Assembly (NCBI GenBank): GCA_031291275.1
Contig: JARLJJ010000030.1
Coordinates: 1-64,000, forward strand
Direction: 5' to 3'
From: Formivibrio sp.
GTDB lineage: Bacteria; Pseudomonadota; Gammaproteobacteria; Burkholderiales; Chitinibacteraceae
Length of the DNA stretch: 64,000 nucleotides
Each line of letters opens with the position of its first letter. Within the stretch, counting starts at the first letter, position 1. Positions 9,045 to 19,190 of the stretch are shown here, piece by piece. Under the pieces are notes generated by a model, which saw only the letters and a program-made list of their open reading frames with translations, was not told where the DNA came from and made no database searches. A program made the translations under genes and the position numbers.

Positions 9045-10115
9045 TTACCCTAGCGCGGCTTCCACTTTCCGACGGCCTTCTGGCGTAGCCATCACCACGA
9101 GCACAAATCCCGGCGCAAGCAGGAAATCATCCTCCGGATTGAAGTGCCAGCTCGCCCCCTCACGAATAGCCACAAGGATGTAGTCCGCACTTTTCAAGGC
9201 CATCTCCCCCAGCGGACGTGGTGCAAAATCCGGTGGCAATGGAATTTCCTCCATGCGGATATTGCGCTCGCTGCGCATCATATCGTCCAGAATGCCCACC
9301 ACGTGCGGGCGCACCATCATGGAAACGATGCGCAAGCCACCGGTAAAATCGGGAAGCACTACCGCGTCCGCGCCAGCCTTGCGTATCTTGACCGAGTTTC
9401 GTACCTCGTGACTGCGTGCCACGACCCGTACCTGCGAATTCAGTTGTTTGGCCGTGAGCGATACCATCAGATTCTTGGCGTCGTCGCTGGTGACCGCAAA
9501 GACTCCCGCCGCCCGCTCCACGCCAGCCAGCATCAGCATATCGTCGTCAGTTCCATCCCCATGCAACCAGAACAGGCCCGGTTCCCGGCTGGCATGCTCC
9601 TGCAACACCGGCTGATCGATTTCGATCACCACCACTTTTCGCCCGGTCACCGTCAACTCGCTGGCCACATTGCGTCCAACACGGCCAAATCCGCACACGA
9701 TGTAATGACCATTAAGATTGTCGATCTGCTTCTGCATACGCCGCCTTCTGATGCTATGGTCAAGATCCGCCTCAAGGAAAAAGACGGAGAAACTGGTAAA
9801 CAGGAATGTCAGGGTACCAAAGCCGCCGATGGAAATTAGCCCCACGAAGAGGCGCATCCAGATGCCATGGACCGGAACCACTTCGGCATAACCGACCGTC
9901 GTCACCGTGATGATGGTCATATAAAGCGCATCGGACAGGCTATGCGGCCCATTCTCTGCCAGATAAAACCCGACTGTCCCAAGCAGCATAAAGCCAAGCA
10001 GGACAATGCCAGCCATGGCTATCCGGCGCAGGATTCGCGTGAGCTGATTCGAATACCCCACCTCGGATTTACGACGGAATGTATTGCGAAAATAGAGGGG
10101 AAACTGGATTTTCAT
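9045..10115 (-). CDS. Two-TM potassium channel with RCK (TrkA-N/TrkA-C) domain, GYAE selectivity filter
   Basis: 356 residues. A short N-terminal tail is followed by TM1 (about 34-54), a pore loop, TM2 (about 83-112), then a Rossmann RCK domain (HYIVCGFGRVGRNVA) with an acidic nucleotide-site residue in VVVIEID, and a C-terminal TrkA-C-like domain. The family is ligand-gated K+ channels of the MthK/GsuK type. The selectivity filter reads TTVGYAEV instead of TVGYGD/E; the codons are unambiguous (GGT TAT GCC GAA). Loss of the second filter glycine would normally alter K+ selectivity. The gene is separated from upstream ybiT by a strong terminator. Confidence 0.85.
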   Translation of the reverse strand: MKIQFPLYFRNTFRRKSEVGYSNQLTRILRRIAMAGIVLLGFMLLGTVGFYLAENGPHSLSDALYMTIITVTTVGYAEVVPVHGIWMRLFVGLISIGGFGTLTFLFTSFSVFFLEADLDHSIRRRRMQKQIDNLNGHYIVCGFGRVGRNVASELTVTGRKVVVIEIDQPVLQEHASREPGLFWLHGDGTDDDMLMLAGVERAAGVFAVTSDDAKNLMVSLTAKQLNSQVRVVARSHEVRNSVKIRKAGADAVVLPDFTGGLRIVSMMVRPHVVGILDDMMRSERNIRMEEIPLPPDFAPRPLGEMALKSADYILVAIREGASWHFNPEDDFLLAPGFVLVVMATPEGRRKVEAALG

Positions 10116-10161
10116 GTCCCTGATCCGTCATTGGCACACCATCTGGAATGTTCTTAAAATT

Positions 10162-10199
10162 AATAGCAAACAGGGGCGTAAACGCCCCTGTTTGCTATT
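10162..10199 (-). terminator. Strong rho-independent terminator after ybiT
   Basis: An 18-bp perfect inverted repeat (10162-10179 with 10182-10199) around a 2-base centre, core CAGGGGCGT/ACGCCCCTG. On the minus strand it is followed by AATTTTAAG. It lies between the ybiT stop (10209) and the channel gene start (10115), so it separates the two transcripts. Confidence 0.85.
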
Positions 10200-10208
10200 G
10201 AACACCGC

Positions 10209-11813
10209 TCACTCGAGCCCGCGACTAGCCAGGTAATCCTCATAGCCACCCACATAGTAGTTGTAGGTGCCATCGCCATTGAGTTCCAGTACTTGCGTAG
10301 CCAATGAGCTGACGAACTGTCGATCATGCGATACAAAGATCAATGTTCCCTTGTAAAGCTCCAGCGCCATATTCAACGATTCGATCGATTCCATGTCCAT
10401 GTGGTTGGTCGGCTCATCCAAAATCAACACATTTGGCGTTTGCAGAATCAGCTTGCCATACAGCATGCGGCCCTTCTCACCACCGGAGAGCACTTTCACC
10501 GACTTCTTCACATCGTCGCCCGAGAACAGCAGGCGGCCAAGAATGCCGCGAATGACCTGGTCATCATCACCCGGTTGGCTCCACTGCTTCACCCAGTCGA
10601 ACAGCGTGATGTCTTCTTCGAAATCTTCTTCGTGATCCTGTGCAAAATAGCCCAGCTGCGCCTTTTCAGCCCACTTGATCGAGCCGCTATCGGGCTTGAG
10701 TGCGCCGACCAGCATCTTGACCAGCGTCGATTTACCCACCCCGTTGCCGCCGATAATAGCCAGCTTCTGGTTGGCCTCGAAAATCAGATCCATGTTCTGG
10801 ATCAGCGGTTTATCGAACGATTTTGACAAACCTTTGGTCTCGAAAGCCTGACGATGCAACTTGATCTTGTCGTCGTATTCGAAACGAATGTAGGGATTCT
10901 GGCGCGAGGACGGTTTCACCTCGACCATGTTTTCCTTGATCTTGTCCGCAAGCTTCAGGCGGGAAGTGGCCTGGCGCGATTTGGATTTGTTGGCGGCAAA
11001 ACGCTGGGCGAACGCGTGCAACTCGGCCACTTTTTCCTTGGCTTTGGAATTGTTCGACAGCAATTTTTCGCGCGCTTGCGTGGAGGCAAACATGTAATCG
11101 TCGTAGTTGCCGGGATAAATACGGATCTCGCCGTAATCCACGTCGGCAATATGCGTACACACCTGATTCAAGAAGTGACGATCATGCGAGATGATCACCA
11201 TGGTGGAGTTGCGCTCGTTCAGCGTGTTTTCCAGCCAGCGGATCGTGTTGATGTCCAGATTATTGGTCGGCTCATCAAGCAACAGTACATCCGGATCGCT
11301 GAACAGCGCCTGCGCCAACAGCACCCGCAACTTCCAGCCAGGGGCCACTTCGCTCATCGGACCATTATGTTGCTCGATGGGAATACCCACACCCAACAGC
11401 AAAGCCCCAACCCGCGCTTCGGCAGTATAGCCATCGTACTCGGCCACTTTGCCTTCAAGTTCGGCTGCGCGCATGTAATCGTCTTCGGTTGCTTCCAGAT
11501 TGGCGTAGATCGCATCGCGCTCATGGATCGCCTCCCAGAGTTCCTCGTGCCCTTGCATGACCACGTCGATCACGCGCTGGTCTTCAAAACCAAACTGGTC
11601 CTGACGCAATTTACCCAGGCGCACACCGGGATCAAGGCTCACATTGCCCGCGGTTGGCTCAAGATCGCCACCCATGATTTTCATGAATGTGGATTTGCCG
11701 CAGCCATTGGCGCCAATCAAGCCGTAGCGGTTGCCGTCGCCAAACTTTACCGAAACCTTTTCAAACAAAGGCTTCGCCCCAAATTGCATGGTAATGCTAT
11801 AAGTACTGATCAT
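10209..11813 (-). CDS. ybiT: ABC-F family ATPase YbiT (ribosome-associated)
   Basis: 534 residues, matching YbiT (about 530). Two ABC domains on one chain and no membrane segment. First Walker [10 protein letters not shown] with [11 protein letters not shown]; second GGNGVGKST with LSGGEKGRM and [11 protein letters not shown]. The interdomain linker (about 240-320) is lysine/arginine rich, as in ABC-F proteins that act on the ribosomal E site. The N-terminus [22 protein letters not shown] is typical of YbiT rather than Uup or EttA. It is transcribed divergently from the aminotransferase gene, with 94 bases between the start codons. Confidence 0.92.
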   Translation of the reverse strand: MISTYSITMQFGAKPLFEKVSVKFGDGNRYGLIGANGCGKSTFMKIMGGDLEPTAGNVSLDPGVRLGKLRQDQFGFEDQRVIDVVMQGHEELWEAIHERDAIYANLEATEDDYMRAAELEGKVAEYDGYTAEARVGALLLGVGIPIEQHNGPMSEVAPGWKLRVLLAQALFSDPDVLLLDEPTNNLDINTIRWLENTLNERNSTMVIISHDRHFLNQVCTHIADVDYGEIRIYPGNYDDYMFASTQAREKLLSNNSKAKEKVAELHAFAQRFAANKSKSRQATSRLKLADKIKENMVEVKPSSRQNPYIRFEYDDKIKLHRQAFETKGLSKSFDKPLIQNMDLIFEANQKLAIIGGNGVGKSTLVKMLVGALKPDSGSIKWAEKAQLGYFAQDHEEDFEEDITLFDWVKQWSQPGDDDQVIRGILGRLLFSGDDVKKSVKVLSGGEKGRMLYGKLILQTPNVLILDEPTNHMDMESIESLNMALELYKGTLIFVSHDRQFVSSLATQVLELNGDGTYNYYVGGYEDYLASRGLE

Positions 11814-11907
11814 CGTGCTTCAACTCGCTAGAAACTGCGCTGCCACATGGAAAGACCGAAGCCGGGCAGCTAAACTGGCGAATTCTAACATAAAGCGCCC
11901 CTCCTCC

Positions 11908-13098
11908 ATGCCGCGCCACGCCCACCGCATCGCCCAAATAGAACCCTTCCACGTTATGCGTATCCTGGAAGAAGCCCGACGGCTTGAATCCACCGGGCGG
12001 GAGGTCATTCACCTGGAAGTGGGCGAACCTGATTTTCCGACACCCCCACTGATTATCGAAGCCGGCATGCGTGCACTGGCCGAGGGCAGGACCTTTTACA
12101 CCGGCGCAGCGGGCCTGCCTGAACTACGCGAGGCCATCTCCGGCTTCTATCAATCACGCTTCGGCCTCAATATTGACCCGGCGCGCATCATCGTCACCCC
12201 TGGTGCATCCGGCGCGCTGCAACTGATCCTGGCACTCTTGGTCGGGCGCGATAATGAAGTGCTGCTCACCGACCCGGGTTATCCATGCAACCGCCATCTG
12301 GTCAGCCTTTTCGAAGGCAAGCCCGTAAATATTCCCGTCGGTGCCGACAGCCGCTTTCAACTCACTCCCGACCATATTGATCAATACTGGTCATCGCAAA
12401 CCGTCGCCGCCCTGGTCGCATCGCCAGCCAACCCGACCGGCACCGTACTGGAACTGGCTGAGATTGCCGATCTTGCCGCGGCCTGCCGCCAGCGCGGCGG
12501 GGCCTTGATCGTTGACGAGATTTATCAGGGATTGGTTTACGATCGCCCGCATGAAACGGCGCTCGCAGTTGCCGATGACCTATTCATCGTGAACAGTTTC
12601 TCCAAATTCTTCCAGATGACGGGCTGGCGTCTCGGTTGGCTAGTTGCACCACCCGAACATGTTGCCGCACTGGAAAAACTGGCACAAAACCTCTTTCTGG
12701 CAGCCCCCACCCCGGCTCAGTACGCCGCGCTGGCCGCATTTCACCCACAAACACTGGCCCTGCTCGAAGAACGCAGGCAAACGCTGGATCAACGCCGGCA
12801 ATATCTTGCCAAGCAACTGACTGAACTAGGCTTTATTCTGCCAGCCTGTGCACAAGGTGCTTTTTATCTATGGGCCGATGCCAGTGCGTTTACCGATAAC
12901 GCCGCCGATCTGGCTCATCGCCTATTACATGAACAAGGCGTAGCAGTGACGCCTGGACTAGACTTCGGAGTTGATACCCGTTGCCACCCATTCCTACGAT
13001 TTGCTTACACCAAAGATATTTCTACAATAAAAAAATCAGGTGAACTTATTGCTACAATGCTTGCCAACAACCGCATTGCAACAATTTTCGAGTCCTAA
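11908..13098 (+). CDS. PLP-dependent class I/II aminotransferase
   Basis: 396 residues from the ATG at 11908 (MPRHAHRIAQIEPFHVMRIL); the frame stays open back to 11815, but conservation of this family begins here and the extension would overlap the ybiT promoter region. Fold-type I motifs: GEPDFPTP, TPGASGALQLIL (phosphate-site loop), ASPANPTGTV (N-D site), VDEIYQGLVYD, and NSFSKFFQMTGWRLGW with the Schiff-base lysine in SFSK. The C-terminal arginine that binds the substrate carboxylate is in LRFAYTKD. The family includes aspartate, alanine and aromatic aminotransferases; the substrate cannot be chosen from sequence. The 13116 gene follows after 17 bases and may be co-transcribed. Confidence 0.88.
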   Translation: MPRHAHRIAQIEPFHVMRILEEARRLESTGREVIHLEVGEPDFPTPPLIIEAGMRALAEGRTFYTGAAGLPELREAISGFYQSRFGLNIDPARIIVTPGASGALQLILALLVGRDNEVLLTDPGYPCNRHLVSLFEGKPVNIPVGADSRFQLTPDHIDQYWSSQTVAALVASPANPTGTVLELAEIADLAAACRQRGGALIVDEIYQGLVYDRPHETALAVADDLFIVNSFSKFFQMTGWRLGWLVAPPEHVAALEKLAQNLFLAAPTPAQYAALAAFHPQTLALLEERRQTLDQRRQYLAKQLTELGFILPACAQGAFYLWADASAFTDNAADLAHRLLHEQGVAVTPGLDFGVDTRCHPFLRFAYTKDISTIKKSGELIATMLANNRIATIFES

Positions 13099-13115
13099 CC
13101 TCACAAGAGAAAATC

Positions 13116-14690
13116 ATGTTTGATTTCAAAAGCCTGATTCAAACACTCTTTGCACAGAACGAAGCCCAAGATGGCGTTCATGACTTTCGTTCTGCGACAC
13201 AGATGCTGGGTGAATTGCCAGAAAGCGATATGCTGATGGCACAAGTTGAAATCATCAAAGCACTGCAGCAGCTCAACCAGAATCCGCGCATCAATATCAA
13301 GGAACGTTTCCGAACCATTCCTTATCTGGACGAAAAGGCTCGCAAGCTACAAACACAACTGGTTGGGATCTACCATGGCACCATCACCGATCATGGTGCC
13401 CCCTTGCCCCAAGTCTTGCTGACCATCACCGCGTTCTGGAAGGAGATGGGCAACGCCTACCAACTCTGTCTTAAGCAAGCCATGCAGGTTTCGAGCAAAA
13501 GCTCAGGCAGTTTGTTGGTCCTGTTTACTTTGCGTGCAATGCGCTACTACTTCGAACACGCCCAGTGGAACTACCTGCGTTATATGCCACTGGACAGCAA
13601 TACCTGGCGGCGTATCAATCGCCTTTATTTCTTTGCCGACCAGCAGGGTTTTGCCGACGGGCGACTGCAGCCTTACTCTGATTGCGCGCACAGCAGCATT
13701 CGGCGGGAATACATAAAAATCCTGATGCTGACACTTGCAGCACCAGAGAAGATGCAGCCGGATCAGGTAGAACTCGTAGCGCAATGGCTGGAAAAATGGG
13801 CCGGCCGGATTGAACTGGAAGAAATCATCCGCCCCCATCGTCAGCTTTTTGCCATCAATATTGCCGGCTCCAGCCCCCCCAAACGCTTGCGTCGTGACCT
13901 AGTGGGCGAAAATTGGCGTTACTGGTTTACCGATACGCTGATTCAGCATATCGGAGAAACGTTGACCCGTCTGCGCAACGGCGCGAAAGCGAGCGATCTC
14001 GGCCTGCCCGATAACACCTCACTGCCGGCCAACCTGGAGTTGATGCAACGACTTTGCGATCTCTGGTCTCGTGAAGTACCGGCACCCGCTCGAAAACACG
14101 AACGCCACACCAGCAGCAAAAATATCCGGGTATTGCTTGGACTCGATGCCATCATTGGCCATCTGGATAAGCACACCCCGGTATATGACCCTAGTGCCGA
14201 TCTTTCCGACAAAAAGACCAACCCTCTGGATATTGACCCAGCCCAATGGGCGGTAGAAGACGAGAGTGCCAGCGGCATGGGCGTACACTTCCAAAGTGCG
14301 ATTGATGACCATATCCAAGCCGGGGAAATCGTGGGTGTTCTCCCGGAAAGCATTGATCGTCCGCTCGTCATTGGCATTGTTCGCCGACTGTCCAAGCAAA
14401 GCGATGGTCAAATGAAAGCAGGGATCGAAACCATCACGACCACCCCCTTGGTCGTCGACGTTACTCCCGCGTTAGAAAACAAGCGTTATCGCGCTATTTT
14501 CTCGCCGGAAGACCGGCAAAACCAACAAAGCCGCCTTCTGATTGTGCCACCGGAATGCTTTGACGAAAAACTCGAATACATCCTCGCCGCACAAGGCAAG
14601 TCGTATCGCATCCGTTTTGCAACCGCACACGAACACACAACCAGCGCCACGCTGGCCGGATTTTCGGTACTGGAAAAAACACACGCCTAG
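13116..14690 (+). CDS. Conserved protein of unknown function with a PilZ-like C-terminal region
   Basis: 524 residues, soluble, no signal peptide. The first 300 residues are mostly helical and of unknown function. Near the C-terminus, SASGMGVHFQSAI, then GEIVGVLPE and PLVIGIVRRLSK...AGIETI, follow the pattern of PilZ-type c-di-GMP receptors (a 'S-x-GG/GM' turn, a beta-barrel strand pair, and 'GxVRRL...GIE'). The usual RxxxR motif that binds c-di-GMP is not obvious, so ligand binding is uncertain. A role as a c-di-GMP receptor would fit the four GGDEF/EAL/PilZ-like genes in this window. AAGAGA precedes the ATG. Confidence 0.6.
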   Translation: MFDFKSLIQTLFAQNEAQDGVHDFRSATQMLGELPESDMLMAQVEIIKALQQLNQNPRINIKERFRTIPYLDEKARKLQTQLVGIYHGTITDHGAPLPQVLLTITAFWKEMGNAYQLCLKQAMQVSSKSSGSLLVLFTLRAMRYYFEHAQWNYLRYMPLDSNTWRRINRLYFFADQQGFADGRLQPYSDCAHSSIRREYIKILMLTLAAPEKMQPDQVELVAQWLEKWAGRIELEEIIRPHRQLFAINIAGSSPPKRLRRDLVGENWRYWFTDTLIQHIGETLTRLRNGAKASDLGLPDNTSLPANLELMQRLCDLWSREVPAPARKHERHTSSKNIRVLLGLDAIIGHLDKHTPVYDPSADLSDKKTNPLDIDPAQWAVEDESASGMGVHFQSAIDDHIQAGEIVGVLPESIDRPLVIGIVRRLSKQSDGQMKAGIETITTTPLVVDVTPALENKRYRAIFSPEDRQNQQSRLLIVPPECFDEKLEYILAAQGKSYRIRFATAHEHTTSATLAGFSVLEKTHA

Positions 14691-14828
14691 ACACCGGAGA
14701 ATTCACAAGCTAATATTCGCACCTTCGTGGGGATGGGCACTTCAATTCCGGGTGGTACTACCCACAATTCAAATAGCATGACAGCGCGTTCTACCGCATA
14801 AGTCTTGCAGTGAGTTGAAATCGATATA

Positions 14829-14917
14829 CGGAAGCGTGGCAGAGCGGTTGAATGCACCGGTCTTGAAAACCGGCGTGGGGAAACCCATCGTGAGTTCGAA
14901 TCTCACCGCTTCCGCCA
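14829..14917 (+). tRNA. tRNA-Ser(UGA)
   Basis: A class II tRNA with encoded CCA. The acceptor stem GGAAGCG (14829-14835) pairs with CGCTTCC (14907-14913), the discriminator is G, and CCA is at 14915-14917. The anticodon loop CTTGAAA gives anticodon TGA, reading UCN serine codons. The variable arm CGTGGGGAAACCCATCG is long, as expected for tRNA-Ser, and the T loop is GTTCGAATC. Confidence 0.97.
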
Positions 14918-14928
14918 GATTACTCAGT

Positions 14929-14960
14929 AAAATAGCGCCTTGAAGGCGCTATTTTATTTT
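14929..14960 (+). terminator. Rho-independent terminator after tRNA-Ser
   Basis: AAAATAGCGCC (14929-14939) pairs with GGCGCTATTTT (14945-14955) around a 5-base loop, followed by ATTTT. It lies 12 bases after the tRNA CCA end. Confidence 0.9.
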
Positions 14961-15127
14961 CATGTAAGGCATCCGAGGATCGACAGAATCTGCCAACAGG
15001 ACATTTGGCTTGATACTGCATCCCTTAAGCACTCCAGAAGACCAAGAGAAAGCCAGCCTTGAACCTGCTTGTGATTTTCATGCGTACATCTCCGGAACGA
15101 AACGAACAGGTATTTTTGAATTTTCCA

Positions 15128-16441
15128 TCATGCTTCGCTATTCACGACAAGTAACCTTGTTTCAAGCGGTGTAACGCTCGTGGCCACTTCTGAATGTGGA
15201 TGCTGCTTCTGCAGCAGAGCCGTCACCAGGCAACCTATTCCTGCCGCGCCGACAATCCATCCCATGGGCCAAGGCGTCCCGTCTGCAAACCAACCCAGCA
15301 TCGCCGCACTCAACACACCGCTGCCGTAATGCATGGCACCGACCAGGGACGAAGCCGTTCCCGCCTGTTTCGGGAATGCCGCCAGCGCGCTCGCAACCGA
15401 ATTGGCCACGATGAAACCGCTCACGGACATAAAACAGAAGATGGGTATCGCAAGCCCTGGCACGCCGCCCCAGCCGAAGCGGGCGTCGATGGCCAGCGCG
15501 ATGCCGGACAACGCAGCAATCCAAGCGCCAAAACGGAAAATCCGGTCAGCCCCCAGCCGGGCAAGTAACCGGGTATTAATGAAGTTGACCACCATCAGGC
15601 CAACAATGTTCACGCCGAATAGCAGACCGAAAAGCTTGGGCGACACATGATAATAGTCGACATAAGCAAAAGGCGTCCCGGCGATAAAGGCATAGCAACC
15701 GCCGTAGTAGAAACCACCGGAGACGGCATAAATGAGCAGCCTGGGATCACGAACGAGCGAAATGTAGCTCGCCAGCGTGTTGCGTAGCGGCGCTTTGCTG
15801 CGCATTGGAACCGACAGGGTCTCCGGCAGCAGCCAGAGTGCAAACAAGGTGGCGATCCCAACCAAGGCCAGCACCCAGAAGATGGCCCGCCATGACCAGA
15901 AGGATAATATCTGCCCGCCCAACAATGGCCCCAACAGCGGCGCAACAGCCATCATCAGAATCAAGATGGACAGCATATGGGCAGATCGCTCTCTCGCGTA
16001 TAAATCGCGAACCATGGCGCGCGCCAGTACCGGCCCGGAACAAGCGCCCAGCGCCTGAACGATTCGCCATACTTGCATCTGCGTAATCGTCGTGGACATC
16101 GCACAACCCGCGGAACCCAGGACAAACAGCAGCAATCCTGCAGCAATCGGCAGACGCCGGCCGAGACGGTCGCTCACCGGCCCCCAGAATAACTGCCCCA
16201 AACTGAACCCGATCAGGAAAGTCGAAACCGTCAACTCGACGCGTGCAATATCGGTATGAAGATCATTGACGAGTGTTGGCAGCGCCGGGAGGTACATATC
16301 CGTCGAGATGGAGGCAAAAGACATCAGCGCACTGAGGATGATCAGAATGCGCAGATCATGCGCATGCCTGGCTTCTGGGGCCTGAGTAACACTATTCATT
16401 GCGCCGGAATGGGCGCCGGACGAGCGCGGTAAATCGGACAT
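15128..16441 (-). CDS. Bcr/CflA-type MFS multidrug exporter
   Basis: 437 residues with about 12 membrane helices. The segment STDMYLPALPTL is characteristic of the Bcr/CflA subfamily of drug:H+ antiporters (bicyclomycin, chloramphenicol, sulfonamide), and GPVSDRLGRR is the MFS loop 2-3 motif A. AAGGAG lies 10 bases before the ATG. The gene follows the alcohol dehydrogenase on the same strand after 149 bases and may be the last gene of the LysR-linked redox cluster or an independent unit. Confidence 0.88.
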   Translation of the reverse strand: MSDLPRSSGAHSGAMNSVTQAPEARHAHDLRILIILSALMSFASISTDMYLPALPTLVNDLHTDIARVELTVSTFLIGFSLGQLFWGPVSDRLGRRLPIAAGLLLFVLGSAGCAMSTTITQMQVWRIVQALGACSGPVLARAMVRDLYARERSAHMLSILILMMAVAPLLGPLLGGQILSFWSWRAIFWVLALVGIATLFALWLLPETLSVPMRSKAPLRNTLASYISLVRDPRLLIYAVSGGFYYGGCYAFIAGTPFAYVDYYHVSPKLFGLLFGVNIVGLMVVNFINTRLLARLGADRIFRFGAWIAALSGIALAIDARFGWGGVPGLAIPIFCFMSVSGFIVANSVASALAAFPKQAGTASSLVGAMHYGSGVLSAAMLGWFADGTPWPMGWIVGAAGIGCLVTALLQKQHPHSEVATSVTPLETRLLVVNSEA

Positions 16442-16590
16442 AAAAACGACAGCTCCTTGATGAGAATTCCTTCATTTTTACTGCTCCCTAGTTGCTGTTT
16501 GATCGCCGGGCACGCAGACAGCACGACGGGAAAGCCGGAGATCAACTCCCCCGTCGTATTGCTTCTTAAGCCGCCGTCGCTGCGAAAGAC

Positions 16591-17649
16591 TTACGCCTCT
16601 TGCTTCAGCGAAGCCATATCGATCACGAAGCGATATTTCACATCGCTCTTGAGCATGCGTTCATAGGCATCGTTGATGTCCTGCATGTTGATGACTTCGA
16701 TATCCGAGGTGATGTTGTGCTTGCCGCAGAAGTCGAGCATCTCTTGTGTCGCAGGGATGCCACCAATCAGCGAACCGGCCACTGCCTTGCCGCCGATAAC
16801 CATCGGCATTGAGTTCAACGCCGGCTCCAGCGGCCCGAGGTAACCGACCAGCACCAATGTGCCCTTGAAGCGCAGGGTCGGAATATAGGGGTTGGTGTCA
16901 TGCAGATAGGGCACGGTATCGACGATCAAGTGAAAGCGCACTGCCACGGCAGCCATCTGCGCCGCATCCGTCGACAACACGATGTGGTCTGCACCCAAAC
17001 GGCGTGCATCGGCCTCTTTGCCTGCGGAACGCGTAAACAGCGTCACCTCGGCGCCCAGCGCCTTGGCGAGCTTGATTGCCATGTGCCCCAGGCCGCCCAG
17101 CCCAACGACGGCGACCTTGCTGCCCGGCCCGACACCGTAATTTTTCAGCGGCGCCCAGGTCGTGATGCCGGCACACAGCAGCGGCGCGGCGCCTTTGAGG
17201 TCGAGTCCATCAGGAACACGCAGGACGAATTTCTGGTTAACGACGATTTTTTCCGAATAACCGCCCTGGGTACGCTGACCGTCCTGGCGATCAACGCCAC
17301 CATAGGTGTAGGTCGATTCCGGGCAATGTTGTTCATGGCCTTCATCGCAGGCTTCACAATGGCCGCAGGAATCAACCATGCAACCGACACCCACGTGATC
17401 GCCCACCTTGAAGCCCGTTACGTCAGCGCCGACGCTGGCGACACGCCCGATGATTTCATGACCAGGCACGATGGGATAAGTCGTCCAGCCCCAGTCGTTG
17501 CGCGCGGTGTGCAGGTCCGAATGGCAAACGCCGCAGTAGAGGATTTCGATCTCGACATCGTCCTTGCGCGCACCGCGACGAATCAGTCTGAACGGGCCAA
17601 GTGGCGTAGCTGCTGAAGCGGCAGCATAAGCACGTACATTGCTGTTCAT
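16591..17649 (-). CDS. Zinc-dependent NAD(P) alcohol dehydrogenase (YahK/CAD-like)
   Basis: 352 residues, medium-chain dehydrogenase family. Catalytic zinc ligands are visible as C in CGVCHSDLH and GHEIIGRV (His-Glu); the structural zinc uses the four cysteines of DSCGHCEACDEGHEQHC. The nucleotide-binding fold begins at VAVVGLGGLGHMAIKLAKALGA. The sequence is closest in style to the E. coli YahK/cinnamyl-alcohol-type group, which reduces broad aldehydes with NADPH. It follows an aldo/keto reductase gene by 65 bases on the same strand and probably shares its transcript; aldehyde detoxification is the likely job. Confidence 0.92.
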   Translation of the reverse strand: MNSNVRAYAAASAATPLGPFRLIRRGARKDDVEIEILYCGVCHSDLHTARNDWGWTTYPIVPGHEIIGRVASVGADVTGFKVGDHVGVGCMVDSCGHCEACDEGHEQHCPESTYTYGGVDRQDGQRTQGGYSEKIVVNQKFVLRVPDGLDLKGAAPLLCAGITTWAPLKNYGVGPGSKVAVVGLGGLGHMAIKLAKALGAEVTLFTRSAGKEADARRLGADHIVLSTDAAQMAAVAVRFHLIVDTVPYLHDTNPYIPTLRFKGTLVLVGYLGPLEPALNSMPMVIGGKAVAGSLIGGIPATQEMLDFCGKHNITSDIEVINMQDINDAYERMLKSDVKYRFVIDMASLKQEA

Positions 17650-17714
17650 GGTATTGATTTCCTTTTGATGTTTTGTGTAGAGCGCTGTGATTTAGCGCCT
17701 AATGAGATAGGTCC

Positions 17715-19159
<1,445 letters not shown>

Positions 19160-19190
19160 GAGGAAATCCTTTCAGGTTGCGTGCGCTGAC

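Noticed and set aside
10854-11831. 325-codon open frame antisense to ybiT
   Set aside because: Shadow of the ABC-F gene, which has all motifs on the other strand.
14829-14917. tRNA-Ser as a phage attachment site
   Set aside because: No duplicate of the tRNA 3' end and no integrase gene were seen in the window.
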